From the NCBI GenBank assembly GCA_027605045.1, contig JAQFWX010000011.1, positions 558,001-622,000 of the forward strand: a stretch of DNA of 64,000 bases, in the 5' to 3' direction. Of the stretch, positions 1 to 9,174 are shown piece by piece (positions within the stretch are counted from its first letter, which is position 1; each line of letters opens with the position of its first letter). Source of the DNA: Phallus indusiatus. Its lineage: Eukaryota; Basidiomycota; Agaricomycetes; Phallales; Phallaceae. The notes under the pieces were generated by a model, which saw only the letters and a program-made list of their open reading frames with translations, had not been told where the DNA came from and made no database searches. The position numbers were made by a program, and so were the translations under genes.

Positions 1-1624
1 TTATTATGCTCGGGCCGTTCGCGCGAGGCGCTTTCTTTTTGAGAACATTACGTGGACGCTCCTCGTTTTGTACTCCATTCCGTGGCCGCGCAGGCATTGT
101 TCGACTACGGACGACACTTCTCGAAGGTGTAACCAACGTCGAGTCAAGCGGAGGGCTTGCAGGTCGTTCCATGGATGATGACCGCGGTGAAGAAGCCCTT
201 GGTGATGATGGTTGCGAGGCTCGTCCTGCAGCAGACGTCGCTCTCCTACGTCCACGCCTGCTTTTTCGTTCACGACCAAGACCGCCCATCAAGTCTTCGT
301 TCGAAGGTGTACTAATCATCACCGGCGAGTCGGATAATTGCTCGTTTGGAAAGGGTGAAAGTTCTGCAACATCCCGTGGCGGCAGTGGCATGTCCAGCAT
401 GAACCAGTCCTGATGTGCGATCAAAAACTCCAGAACATCCTGACTCAACTTATGTTGTTCAGGAGAGAGCTCATGGTCCGGGTGCGATATGATCCCAGGT
501 CGAAAAATGACGGCCAGGTCTGAATGGGAAGATTGATACTATACACCAACAAGTAAAATTCCAATCACGTACTTGCCGCCGTCATGAGATTTATGTCTGA
601 TTTGCGTGCGAATACCGATAAGAGGTCTAGTACGTATAATAATAGATATTGATTCGCCCGAGGCATGGAGTGAATCAGTCGCTTGCAAGTTTGTATACAT
701 TCCTCCTGATTAAAAGGTGTTTTAGCTGTGATTCGTAAAAAAATTTTAGCCTTTTGTTCGCTCAAATCATGTAAATATACTCACCGACAGCTTGCCTGAA
801 CTAATTCATTAATCAATCTGGTATGTCAACGGTTATTATCCAAAGCGAAAAAATATAAGTGCTTTACCCCATGGTAATGGTCGGTGGGTATAACGGGCTC
901 CTAACATTCCTTGAATTTCAACAGAAATTATGATTACGACGGCTGTTCTCACCGGCATTGAAGTCAAGTATCGACGGAAAACGCTAGCGACATCATGCGT
1001 TGTGTTAGAACCTTGTTTCAAATCAAGATGTTTACCGAACTGGATTCGATTAAGACAACTCTAAACAATATTTTAGGTTTTAGACACAAACATACTTTCG
1101 GCGGTTCTTCGAAAAGCGCCTGAAGGTCGCGCATGCGTTTCGCAGAACCGTTAACACGAAAAGTTCCCGGGACTTCGGTAGCTTCGGTTTCGATGATTGA
1201 GTTAATTATCAAACACACGAGACATACAGGCGTGCTAACCATTTTCTTTGAGGAAAAGGCCACTGTATAGGGATATGAACTCATTTTATATAATAGGAAA
1301 CTGTTTTGGAATATGCAAACCATTTAGCGACGACAACTGGAATATACCCCCACACATAGAGATCCCCCTTTGAGTTCGCAGTTGATATTTGGACACTGGC
1401 ATACTGAAGACATTGTCGTAAGGGAACTCCAAAAACTCTCTTTTGTGGCATCTCTGGTATTTGGGAAGTTTTGAGAATATTACTATGAAATATGATGCTA
1501 GCTTACCAGACTGTTCTTCGTCATCCGTCTTCCTATGTCGAGGATTAGCTGTAAACTGCTTCCACCATGCCTTTAAAGATGCCTTGGACGAGGGCAGTGA
1601 ATCATGAGAATCTAATTGTGCCAT
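1..1624 (-). CDS. Rho GTPase-activating protein, 3' end cut by window edge
   Basis: RhoGAP-domain protein that should switch off a Rho-family GTPase. The start is the ATG at 1624 (MAQLDSHDSL...), followed by a short basic stretch around SLKAWWKQFT and an intron whose donor lies near 1507. Later exons give, in order, VFGVPLRQCLQYASVQIST and DLYVWGYIPVVVAKCG (start of the domain), the arginine-finger region PGTFRVNGSAKRMRDLQALF at about 1080-1180, TTHDVASVFRRYLTSMP at about 950-1010, HSMPRANQYLLLYVLDLL at about 620-690, and VIFRPGIISHPDHELSPEQH at about 455-505. The catalytic Arg is present. Downstream (1-420) is a low-complexity Ser/Arg/Pro tail that runs out of the window, so the C-terminus is unseen. 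In fungi this class is typically tied to polarity and septation. The subgroup is not resolved. Confidence 0.85.
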
Positions 1625-2019
1625 ACTCCGAGCTGGTAGAGTCTCTCGCCGGGATGAATTTGTAAGTTTTCCTGAGCGAGATCGAAGATATCGTAGCAGA
1701 GACGAAATGATTGTATATTATACAAGAGCTTGTTAACGAAGATAGCTGAACCGTCTGGAGTTCACTAATTGCAAATAGAGAGACAAGCGTGATCGTAGCA
1801 AAGTGACGGGTTCCGTAAAGCTATGCGGCCCCAAGACCAAAGTGCTTCGATATAAAAATGACGTCGTTCTGTCGGGAGACTTTGGATATTTGTGTCAGGA
1901 AGTCGTGGTGGGTTAAAAAGTAATGAAAGTGTTTCTAGCGAGTGAAGGAGGGGATTACATAAGGTTTAAAAAATTGTCACGTCTTGTCTCAAGCATCCGA
2001 ATGCTAAGTTAGTGCTACA
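1625..2019. other. Intergenic, 5' of RhoGAP / 3' of hydrolase-like gene
   Basis: About 395 bases between two minus-strand genes. It should hold the RhoGAP promoter and the hydrolase 3' UTR. I see no convincing ORF, RNA gene or repeat. Confidence 0.5.
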
Positions 2020-2932
2020 CTATAAAACTTGATATAAGCCGGATTCATTTCTTCTACTCAGAAATGAACTCCAAAATCTCATTATTGGTTCCCATTCTTC
2101 TTTGGAACTTGGCATTCCATCACTTCGAGTTTCTACTTTACACTCTTGGATACTCTCTCCATATCCTCTTTTGAATGCAGTCAGATCACTTGCGGACAGT
2201 CGAGTTTGTTCTGATTGTGGTCGGTGAAAAACGAGCAAGGGTGTCGTGCAGGATAATTTCGAGGTCGGATATGATAATAGTGGGCCCGCAATGCTCACAA
2301 TGGAGCCAAGCCTATGGTGTAATTTGTTGGCGTCACCACTACGGCATCTCCACCACCTGAGACCCAGCTCAGAGGCTATACTTCCTCCCTGCCCGAATCC
2401 GAACAAATGAATCTTATTTGCCGGCCATTTAATGTCGTCCACAAGGTGTTCCAGCAACTTTTGTAGCAGCTCCAAGGTTTTGGTTGGATTTGGATTGGTG
2501 AGCAAATCACCCAAAGGGGTGAATGACTCATACCACTGATACGCTTCTTCCTCTAGATACGGTACCCTAATGCAGAAATCAAGCCACGAGTTCAAATACA
2601 CAAACATTTGTGGTAAAGCTTTTACTACCTTTCTGGTGCTCTTACGGATAGGGTAGCAGTTTGCGGCAAGCGTAACCGCCTACCTAAATTTAAAAATGGT
2701 AAATGTGTATCACCTGATATCAATTGTGAAAACCAGGATCTTAGTTCTCGATGTTGCCTTGAAAAAAGAAGAATTGCTTGCCCAACCCGTGAAAGAGGAT
2801 TAACAAATTTTCATCAGTGCCATCATCACTTGGTAGATAGGCCGAGTCCAAAGGGGCGCGGACTTGCGGTGTGGGCTTCGTTCGAGGACTCTCGTCCTCT
2901 GGTAATGGATGCACAGTCAATGGAGTCTCCAT
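2020..2932 (-). CDS. LYPLA-like alpha/beta-hydrolase relative, probably catalytically dead
   Basis: About 260 aa in three exons: 2932-2782, 2713-2629 and 2566-2020. The model reads METPLTVHPL..., LLILFHGLGDTHLPF, RLRLPQTATLSVRAPERVPY, EEAYQWYESFTPLGDL, IHLFGFGQGGSIASE, and ends EWEPIMRFWSSFL. The HGLGD oxyanion loop, the R-A-P strand and the GFxQGG elbow place it with carboxylesterase/acyl-protein thioesterase-like proteins of about 220-260 aa. The nucleophile elbow reads G-F-G-Q-G-G instead of G-F-S-Q-G-G. The usual Asp segment reads VFHRPQSEQT, and the usual GMxHS histidine segment reads DGMPSS. All three catalytic residues therefore appear replaced, which suggests a pseudo-enzyme (inference). 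Intron 1 uses a GC donor (2781-2780) and an AG acceptor. The start was taken at the METP ATG, the first ATG in frame with the domain. Confidence 0.72.
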
Positions 2933-3257
2933 GCTAATTAGACTGGTGGTATCAACTGCGATATGAAACAAACCAGGCTAGCTCACTCAGATGCCAAAGT
3001 GATGATTTTGGTGGTAGAAATCACAATCTTTTATTTTGAGCTCCGACTCGCAGAGTCGGAACCTGTTAGTGAGATCACTGGCAAGTACAATGTGATATGT
3101 GATATTTGGTGAAAACAATCTGGGCTAAAGATGTAATATACTACAATCAAATTTTTCTTCTAATAATAGTGTGAGGGTTCGCGGTTTTCATGGGCAAGGA
3201 AACTGAACTTACAGCTCCCTCACTAGTGAGAATACAATATCTTCAGTTTTTCGCCCA
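2933..3257. other. Intergenic between hydrolase-like gene and VTC1
   Basis: About 325 bases between two minus-strand genes, presumably the VTC1 3' UTR and the hydrolase promoter. A short inverted repeat (gctccgactcgcagagtcggaacc) lies near 3040-3063. Nothing else was recognised. Confidence 0.4.
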
Positions 3258-4162
3258 TCACGGAGAATGGGTGTTCTTACCTCGAATAATGAAATTCGCA
3301 AGGACAGCTACAAAGAGAAGAATGCAAATGATAACGGGTCCCAATATTTGATCTTGATGCAAAGCGAGTATGAAAGATTCCGTCAACTTGAGTTCTCAAT
3401 CACATACCAAAATGTCCTATGAAAAGTCATTAAAAAAAGCAACTGAGATGTTATGGATATTTCTACCTGGGTAGCGCTGTTTGATCATCGTGACTCGCTG
3501 CTGATAAATGACATAACCATAAATCTAAATAATAAAAAAACTGTCACCATCTGATTTTATCATCTCGCTTCAATTTCTACGCACCATAATCCCGACGCTA
3601 ACTACAGCGTAGAAATAAGCAAAATTCAACGCAATTTGATCTCGGGAAGCATTGAACAGGGCAAGGGCAAATGTTCCAAGAAGCATGGCGACATTCAAAT
3701 AAGAAATCCATGCTAGGAAGAAGGAAAAAATATTTTTTAATGCGAGACATCAACATGATCATAACGTACTTCGTTCGTTCGCAAACCAGACCTTGTACAA
3801 ACACCATGAGTACTGATCGATGATCCTGCAAAGGACAAGTACTCGAAAGCTCTTACCTTGCCTTCCACCTGTATGGGGGTTGGTATTTTCTTTGGTACTC
3901 GGACTTGGGGTGGTACAGCATTGATGGAATGGTAATCTCGGACAGTGGGTCGCTGTCCGTCTTCATCCTCTTCCGTTTCCGGTATCCTATCCGCACGCAT
4001 AGCCCGCTGTCTCCTTCCTTCTGGATTTTTCGGTAAATTTCCGGTTGGGAATAGAAAATCTCGAATAGACAGTGAGCTGGATGTAAACCATCTTCTCATG
4101 GATTTAGGAGACCCTGTGTTCTCGTCTTCTTGTGTGTTATTAGTATTATGGTTGGCAGACAT
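3258..4162 (-). CDS. VTC1: Vacuolar transporter chaperone subunit 1 (polyphosphate polymerase complex)
   Basis: Small membrane subunit of the VTC complex, which makes polyphosphate from ATP and moves it into the vacuole. The N-terminal exon (ATG 4162, MSANHNTNN...) encodes about 100 residues of soluble Ser/Arg/acidic sequence. It is followed by PKKIPTPIQVEGKV, VWFANERTWISYLN, and a hydrophobic core with three membrane spans: AMLLGTFALALFN, FAYFYAVVSVGIMIYGYVIY and GPVIICILLFVAVLANFIIR. YQQRVTMIKQRYPGHFDQIL lies between spans two and three. This is the DUF202/VTC1 pattern; yeast Vtc1 is about 129 aa, so the N-terminus here is extended. One exon is only 9 nt long (3408-3416, encoding part of G-H-F-D). 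The tail is read through to IIRGKNTHSP and a stop at 3258. A good donor (gaggtaaga) just after IIRG could instead lead to one more exon. It is divergent from the SIS1-like gene. Confidence 0.88.
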
Positions 4163-4245
4163 TTGATATACACTGAGTGCAGGTTTGAGATTTGGTTCCG
4201 CGGCATAGTCGGGCACTTTGTTTTGACATCACGTCACTTTGGGTC

Positions 4246-4258
4246 GAATCTTCCGGAA
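4246..4258. promoter_or_regulatory. Perfect three-unit heat-shock element upstream of the SIS1-like gene
   Basis: The sequence cGAAtcTTCcgGAAg contains three alternating 5-bp units (nGAAn-nTTCn-nGAAn) with no mismatch, matching the fungal Hsf1 consensus. It lies 127 bp before the SIS1-like ATG (4385) and 84 bp before the divergent VTC1 ATG (4162). Heat-shock induction of the chaperone gene is the obvious inference; an effect on VTC1 is possible but speculative. Confidence 0.7.
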
Positions 4259-4384
4259 GACCCCGGCACATACGAGCTCATTGCCAGATCCTTTGTATAA
4301 TAAAAGTTCGATTGCACCACATTACCGCAATTTCTTTCATCTCACTCAACTCACACTTACCCCGCATATATTTTACCCTTAGTC

Positions 4385-5783
4385 ATGGGAAAAGACTATT
4401 ATGCAGTCCTCGGAGTGTCCAAAGATGCAGACGAGGAGGCTATCAAGAAGGCATACAAAAAGATGGTAAGTATTATTTATTCGAACGTTGACGAATGACC
4501 ATTCATCTGACTCTGGATTTATCGTTATTTTCTATGAAAGGCTCTGAAATGGCATCCAGATCGTAATGTTGGAAAAACAGAAGAAGCGTCAAAAAAGTTC
4601 AAAGAAGTGCGTGATCGACGTTTAATACTGTCTGACTTAATATATGAACATTGTTCATGATAGATTTCAGAAGCATTCGAAGTTCTTAGCGATAAAAACA
4701 AACGAACAGTCTATGATCAGTTTGGTGAAGAAGGGCTAAAAGGTGGTGCACCTCCTCCTGGAGGCCAAGGCTTTGCTGGTGGATTTCCATCAGGAGGCTC
4801 GTTTGGCGGATTCCCAGGCGGTGCTCGAACGTTTACGTTCACCAGTGGTGGTGGTGGCGGTGGAGGAGGGTTCAGACCAGGCGATCCAAATGCCATCTTC
4901 GAGTAAGTTCAATTCATCCAACACGAGACACTCGCCGGTTACTGATCCTGATCTAAAACAGACAGTTTTTCGGAGGCGGTGGATTTGGCGGAATGGGCGG
5001 AATGGGTGGTATGGGTGCGTCGTTTGGCGATGATGATGATGATATGTCTGGAGGTGGTGGTGGAGGCGCACGGTTTACGAATATTTTCGGAATGCCAGGT
5101 GGCTTCGGAGGAATGGGATCGCGCAAGAGGCCTTCCCATCATCATGCACCAACCCCGGGGACACCGAATGGGAGCAGTGGCCCATCAGAAGTGAATCGAC
5201 CGTTGAAGGTCTCTCTAGAGGACCTTTACACTGGAACCACCAAAAAACTTAAAGTTGGTCGGAAACTATTATCAGGTGGACTCGAGGAAAAGATCCTGGA
5301 GGTTGAAGTCCAGGTATAGATCCCATTTTTTCTTTTTGTGCTTATGTATAATACTTACATATACGTTTTTAGCCAGGATGGAAGGCTGGTACAAAGATAA
5401 GGTTTCCCAATGCAGGAAACGAGCAGCCAAACGGCGAAGCTCAGGACGTGGTGTTTATCATTGAAGAGAAGCCACACCCTCGGTTCACAAGGGATGCCAA
5501 TGATTTAATCGCGAATGTTGATATTCCCCTTGTCGATGCGTTGACTGCCTCAGGGGGAGGAAGCAGAACCATTGACGCATTAGATGGTCGGAAAGTGCGG
5601 ATCCCGCTACCGTCAGGCATTGTAAAACCAGGATCAGAAAGCAGGGTTAGCGGCGAAGGAATGCCCATTCGGAAGGCAGGAACAGCCAGCAGCCGAGGCG
5701 ACTTAATTGTCAAATGGAACGTTGTCTTCCCAGATCGTCTAACCCAGAGTCAGAAAGATGGATTGAAGAAGCTCTTGACATGA
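4385..5783 (+). CDS. SIS1: Type II (class B) DnaJ/Hsp40 co-chaperone, Sis1/DNAJB1-like
   Basis: Hsp70 co-chaperone of about 380 aa. The J domain ([20 protein letters not shown]..., HPD in [20 protein letters not shown]) is followed by a Gly/Phe-rich region ([33 protein letters not shown]) and two beta-rich client-binding domains beginning [20 protein letters not shown] and [14 protein letters not shown]. It ends in [10 protein letters not shown]...KKLLT. There are no zinc-finger CxxCxGxG repeats, so it is not type I. Introns run from 4466 to 4540, about 4606-4663, about 4902-4961, and about 5313-5372. The ATG at 4385 is the only start that preserves the conserved MGKDYY N-terminus. A perfect heat-shock element sits upstream. 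The next gene is a divergent paralogue on the same strand. Confidence 0.95.
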
Positions 5784-6664
5784 AATTTTTTTCATTCATG
5801 TTTTATTCGATGCAAGATTCCGTAGTATTTTTAGCATATGTTTTATTCCTTATCTTCTGTTTCGTTTTACTTCTAAACATCGCAATTATGTATTTTTACC
5901 CTGTTCGAGAGGCATTACATTAGATAAATCATTAAATTAAAGAATCTTTGGTTGATTCTCCATTCAACACAGACACGTTATAAATCTAGAACTAAAGATT
6001 TATCATATATTGAGTAAAGAAGACGAAACCAGACCACTGATTGCAAAGGGGTTAAACGTGAGTGAAGATAATCGGGCATAGACGAGACTTCTTCCGTCTT
6101 TGTCAGGAGCATTCGCTGATCACGTGTTTAGCCTGTAATCTTCGTCACGCGCGTCACTTCTCACCTTGAAACGAGGCTTTCGCGAGGCAGGAAACCAGTA
6201 TCTTCACGAATGATCCAGTGCTAATACAAACAACATCCCCCGAAATGTCCCCGAACGTGCAGTTGTTGGACCCGAAAGAAGGCGAAACGTGCCGCAGTCA
6301 GAATGTCCGGAAAATGATGGACCATTGAAAATTGTTCGATGTCATAGCTTTGGGCCTGGTCGACCACCTGTTACGGTTGTGAATGGAGTCATTATCTGCT
6401 CGGAGATCATGGTTAAAACAAACCCACGCCTCGTGTCGTCTCTTTTTTCCAGCTAATCTGTGGCGTCATCCTTTTTTGTTTTCTTTTTTGGCCTTGTCTG
6501 CACAGGAACTCCTTATCCGAGTTTATATATCTGACTGTAGCTCCAAGGTCTGATTTCTATCATCCCCATAGATTTCTCTTTGCTTTTTTTCCTCTTCGCA
6601 CTGTTCGCTCCCTCCCTTAGTTTTTTTTCTTTCTCTTTTCCTTCGTGCAGCTCAACGACTTGCT
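5784..6664. other. Intergenic between the two J-protein genes
   Basis: 881 bases holding the 3' end of the SIS1-like gene and the promoter of the second J-protein. It ends in a long pyrimidine-rich leader (6560-6660) typical of fungal promoters. There is a two-unit TTCnnGAA near 6201, but no three-unit heat-shock element like the one at 4246. No ORF is supported. Confidence 0.5.
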
Positions 6665-8239
6665 ATGCCTGCCCAGACGAACCCCAAAGACTATTACGGT
6701 ACCCTTGGACTGATTAAAGGGGCCACGCCAGAAGATATCAAGGCAGCTTATAAAAGTCTCGTACGATAACGTTCGGCCGACCGGATCTTTTCAATTCTGA
6801 TACCGTTTCATAGGCTTTGCAGTGGCATCCAGATCGCCACACAACAAGTAAGGAAGACGCAGCGCGTAAATTCATAGAGGTGTGTAATTCTTCTTCCAAC
6901 GACGAGAAAAGAGTTGTTAATTTTTTTATAATAGATAAATGAAGCGTATAAATTCCTCATCGACCAAGGGCGTCGAGAATCGTACGGTCAAATTCCATTG
7001 ACGACAGAGAAATCTCGCGGTCGACATGGTCCAAGATCGACTACCACGGGCACATACTCTACCAAAACTGAGAAACCGCAACAGCCATCGAAACCAGAGC
7101 AATCCTCCGCAGGCGGAGGATTAAAGGTTCCCAGTATGAGTGCGTTTCCATCAACAAAGTCGAAGTCAGACCCTGGACTCCGAGACGCTATCAAAGATGA
7201 AGGACTCAAGGTCCCTCATAATCTACCCCATCATACCACGTCTGAAGCCGGTCTTCACGAGTACCAAAAAAATCAAAACGTATACGAGGATTCGAATATA
7301 CCTACCTTTTCTTTCCATCATCCATCCGGTCGATCGACATCGGAGGGGCGTGCGCCTCCGGCCACTGAAGTCCCCCTGTCTGATACAAAGAATCGAGCAA
7401 AGTCCTCTGGAGGCAAAATTGAAGCAGAGTAAGTCTGAAATATCCCCAGGATAGTACCATGTTGACATCTTATATGCAGTTTGAGAGATTTCATCCGCCG
7501 AATGTCGGGCGGAACCCAAAAGGTTCATCAAGAACCACCGTCGTTTTCAAGCCAAAAGGCTACCGTTTACGACGACGACGAGGAGCAAGTCCCGCTGAAA
7601 GATACAGGGACAGAGCTGCACACCACTACGTATCCGTCGACTGACATCCCTGCTGAGTGGATATTTCCTTTGCCGCTCACATTGGAAGAACTCTACGAAG
7701 GTTCTTCACACCGTTATCGAATAACGCGGCATTTATTATCCGGGAAAAAGAAGGATGTAATGGTAGACGTTGATATAGGCCCAGGCTGGAAGAAGGGAAC
7801 CAAGATCAGGTTCACAGGAGCGGGAAATGAGCGGAGGAATAATACGCCACAAGACGTGGTTTTCGTTGTCGAAGAATTGCCACATCATTCTTTTGTACGA
7901 GAAGGGTCGACATTGATTACGCATGTTCCAATCTCGCTTCGAGAGGCGCTTGCTGTAGGAGGGCGTACGGTTCATTTGGTTGGGATAGACTCCAGACCTA
8001 TTTCATTTGAGGTTCCTTTCGACATTATTAGACCTGGAGACGAGTACGTTCTCAGAGGGGCAGGGATGCCCATTCGCAAACATGGAAGAATTGTTGGTAG
8101 AGGCGACCTAGTCGTGCGGTAAGCTTTATTTTTATAACCCATTCATCACGCGAGAATAACGTGGAACTTCAGGTGGGACATTCAATTTCCCCAAAAGTTG
8201 ACCAAGGAACAAAAACAAGAACTAGAGCGGATTTTATAG
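6665..8239 (+). CDS. Divergent J-domain protein, tandem paralogue of the Sis1-like gene
   Basis: About 430 aa. It has an intact J domain (PKDYYGTLGLIKGATPED, HPD in ALQWHPDRH, NEAYKFLIDQGRR) and a type II C-terminal region: LPLTLEELYEGSSHRYRITR, GPGWKKGTKIRFTGAGNE, QDVVFVVEELPHHSFVREG and LRGAGMPIRKHG, ending WDIQFPQKLTKEQKQELERIL. In place of the Gly/Phe region there is a linker of roughly 190 residues rich in Ser, Pro, Lys and Asp/Glu (e.g. GRHGPRSTTTGTYSTKTEK). Four or five introns are evident, including one after KAAYKSL and a last one before WDIQFPQ. It lies head to tail with the SIS1-like gene and shares the CTD motifs, so tandem duplication followed by loss or replacement of the GF region is inferred. 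No zinc finger. The client and Hsp70 partner are unknown. Confidence 0.88.
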
Positions 8240-8432
8240 GACTGAATGAGATTGATCTACACCATGATATTCTTATTTTTATCGCTGGACGCTTCCTGTA
8301 CTGTATCATAACCTTATTCGCATTTCCCCTTTCACTAGTTCTGTAGAATTATCATGTAGTTTCTTTTCGTACTTTTGGACTTTTTGGGACGCATGCATTA
8401 GTAGTCAAATAGCATTTGGTTCAATTTTTGTG

Positions 8433-8518
8433 ACTGGGGTGGGGTAGTGGTAACCTTAACGCTTCCCATTAGTGAAGCAATTGAGCGTTAGCGCCGGGTT
8501 CGATTCCCGGTCCCAGTA
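8433..8518 (+). tRNA. tRNA-Gly(CCC) with a 15-nt intron
   Basis: It folds as a cloverleaf. The acceptor ACTGGGG pairs with TCCCAGT (8511-8517) with one G-T pair. The D arm has loop AGTGGTA, and the anticodon stem AACGC pairs with GCGTT. The loop starts TTCCCA with anticodon CCC at 8465-8467. The T arm is CCGGG-TTCGATT-CCCGG. Closing the 7-nt anticodon loop requires removing 8469-8483 (15 nt) directly 3' of position 37, the canonical place for a nuclear tRNA intron. The discriminator is A at 8518. A T-rich stretch that could terminate Pol III (cctttttcc) follows at about 8522. Confidence 0.9.
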
Positions 8519-9174
8519 AATCCTTTTTCCATTAGCGCAGCAAGAGAGTCGCACCCAGCTAGACCTAATTGAATGGACGAACTGTCTGTGTCAATTTTTT
8601 ATAATTTTCTATCACATGTCCGGCCTTTTTTTTCACCGTTAGAACGTTCCTCGAATGCTAATATTGGCGTAGCCTCAAAATATGATTGCTGTGTCCTGAA
8701 GGCGTTTGCTAGTTCACTGGTCAAAGGGGATCATTAGTGCTATGACCTGAATATCATTCACTTTTCTCCCGTCTTTCAGCTCGGCAAGAATAGTGAATCC
8801 GAGTGAATCCGAGTGTGAACCGACTGAGTCACTGAAATTGAGTAGCAAGATTGGGCGCCTAGAAACTTTTTGCTGTTCGGTGAGGCTCAAAGCGACTCAT
8901 CAAACGTTGCGGTTTCGGCTGTCACCTGCTTCTGCTTTCATTATCGTTTTCGTCATTTCACTAGCGTTGTCTTGGGCACGAACATAATTTAGAGACTTGC
9001 GGGGGAGGAACTCATTTTATTTTTGGCACTTTGGCACTGCAGTTCTTTTTCAACAAGGCAGACTGACGGCAGGACCATTGTCCTGGCGCTGGCTCCTTTT
9101 TTAAGGGCATCCTCACTAGAGTTTGAAGATCCGTGTTGGCGTGTCAGATTTCAGTCTGCTGCTTTGCACGTTGA
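8519..9174. other. Intergenic between tRNA-Gly and GTR2
   Basis: 656 bases with the presumed GTR2 promoter. There is a tandem duplication of 'gaatccgagtg' near 8795-8815. No supported gene. Confidence 0.45.

Noticed and set aside
6190..6215. TTCnnGAA upstream of the second J-protein as a heat-shock element
   Set aside because: Only two contiguous units; expected often by chance, so not called as a site.
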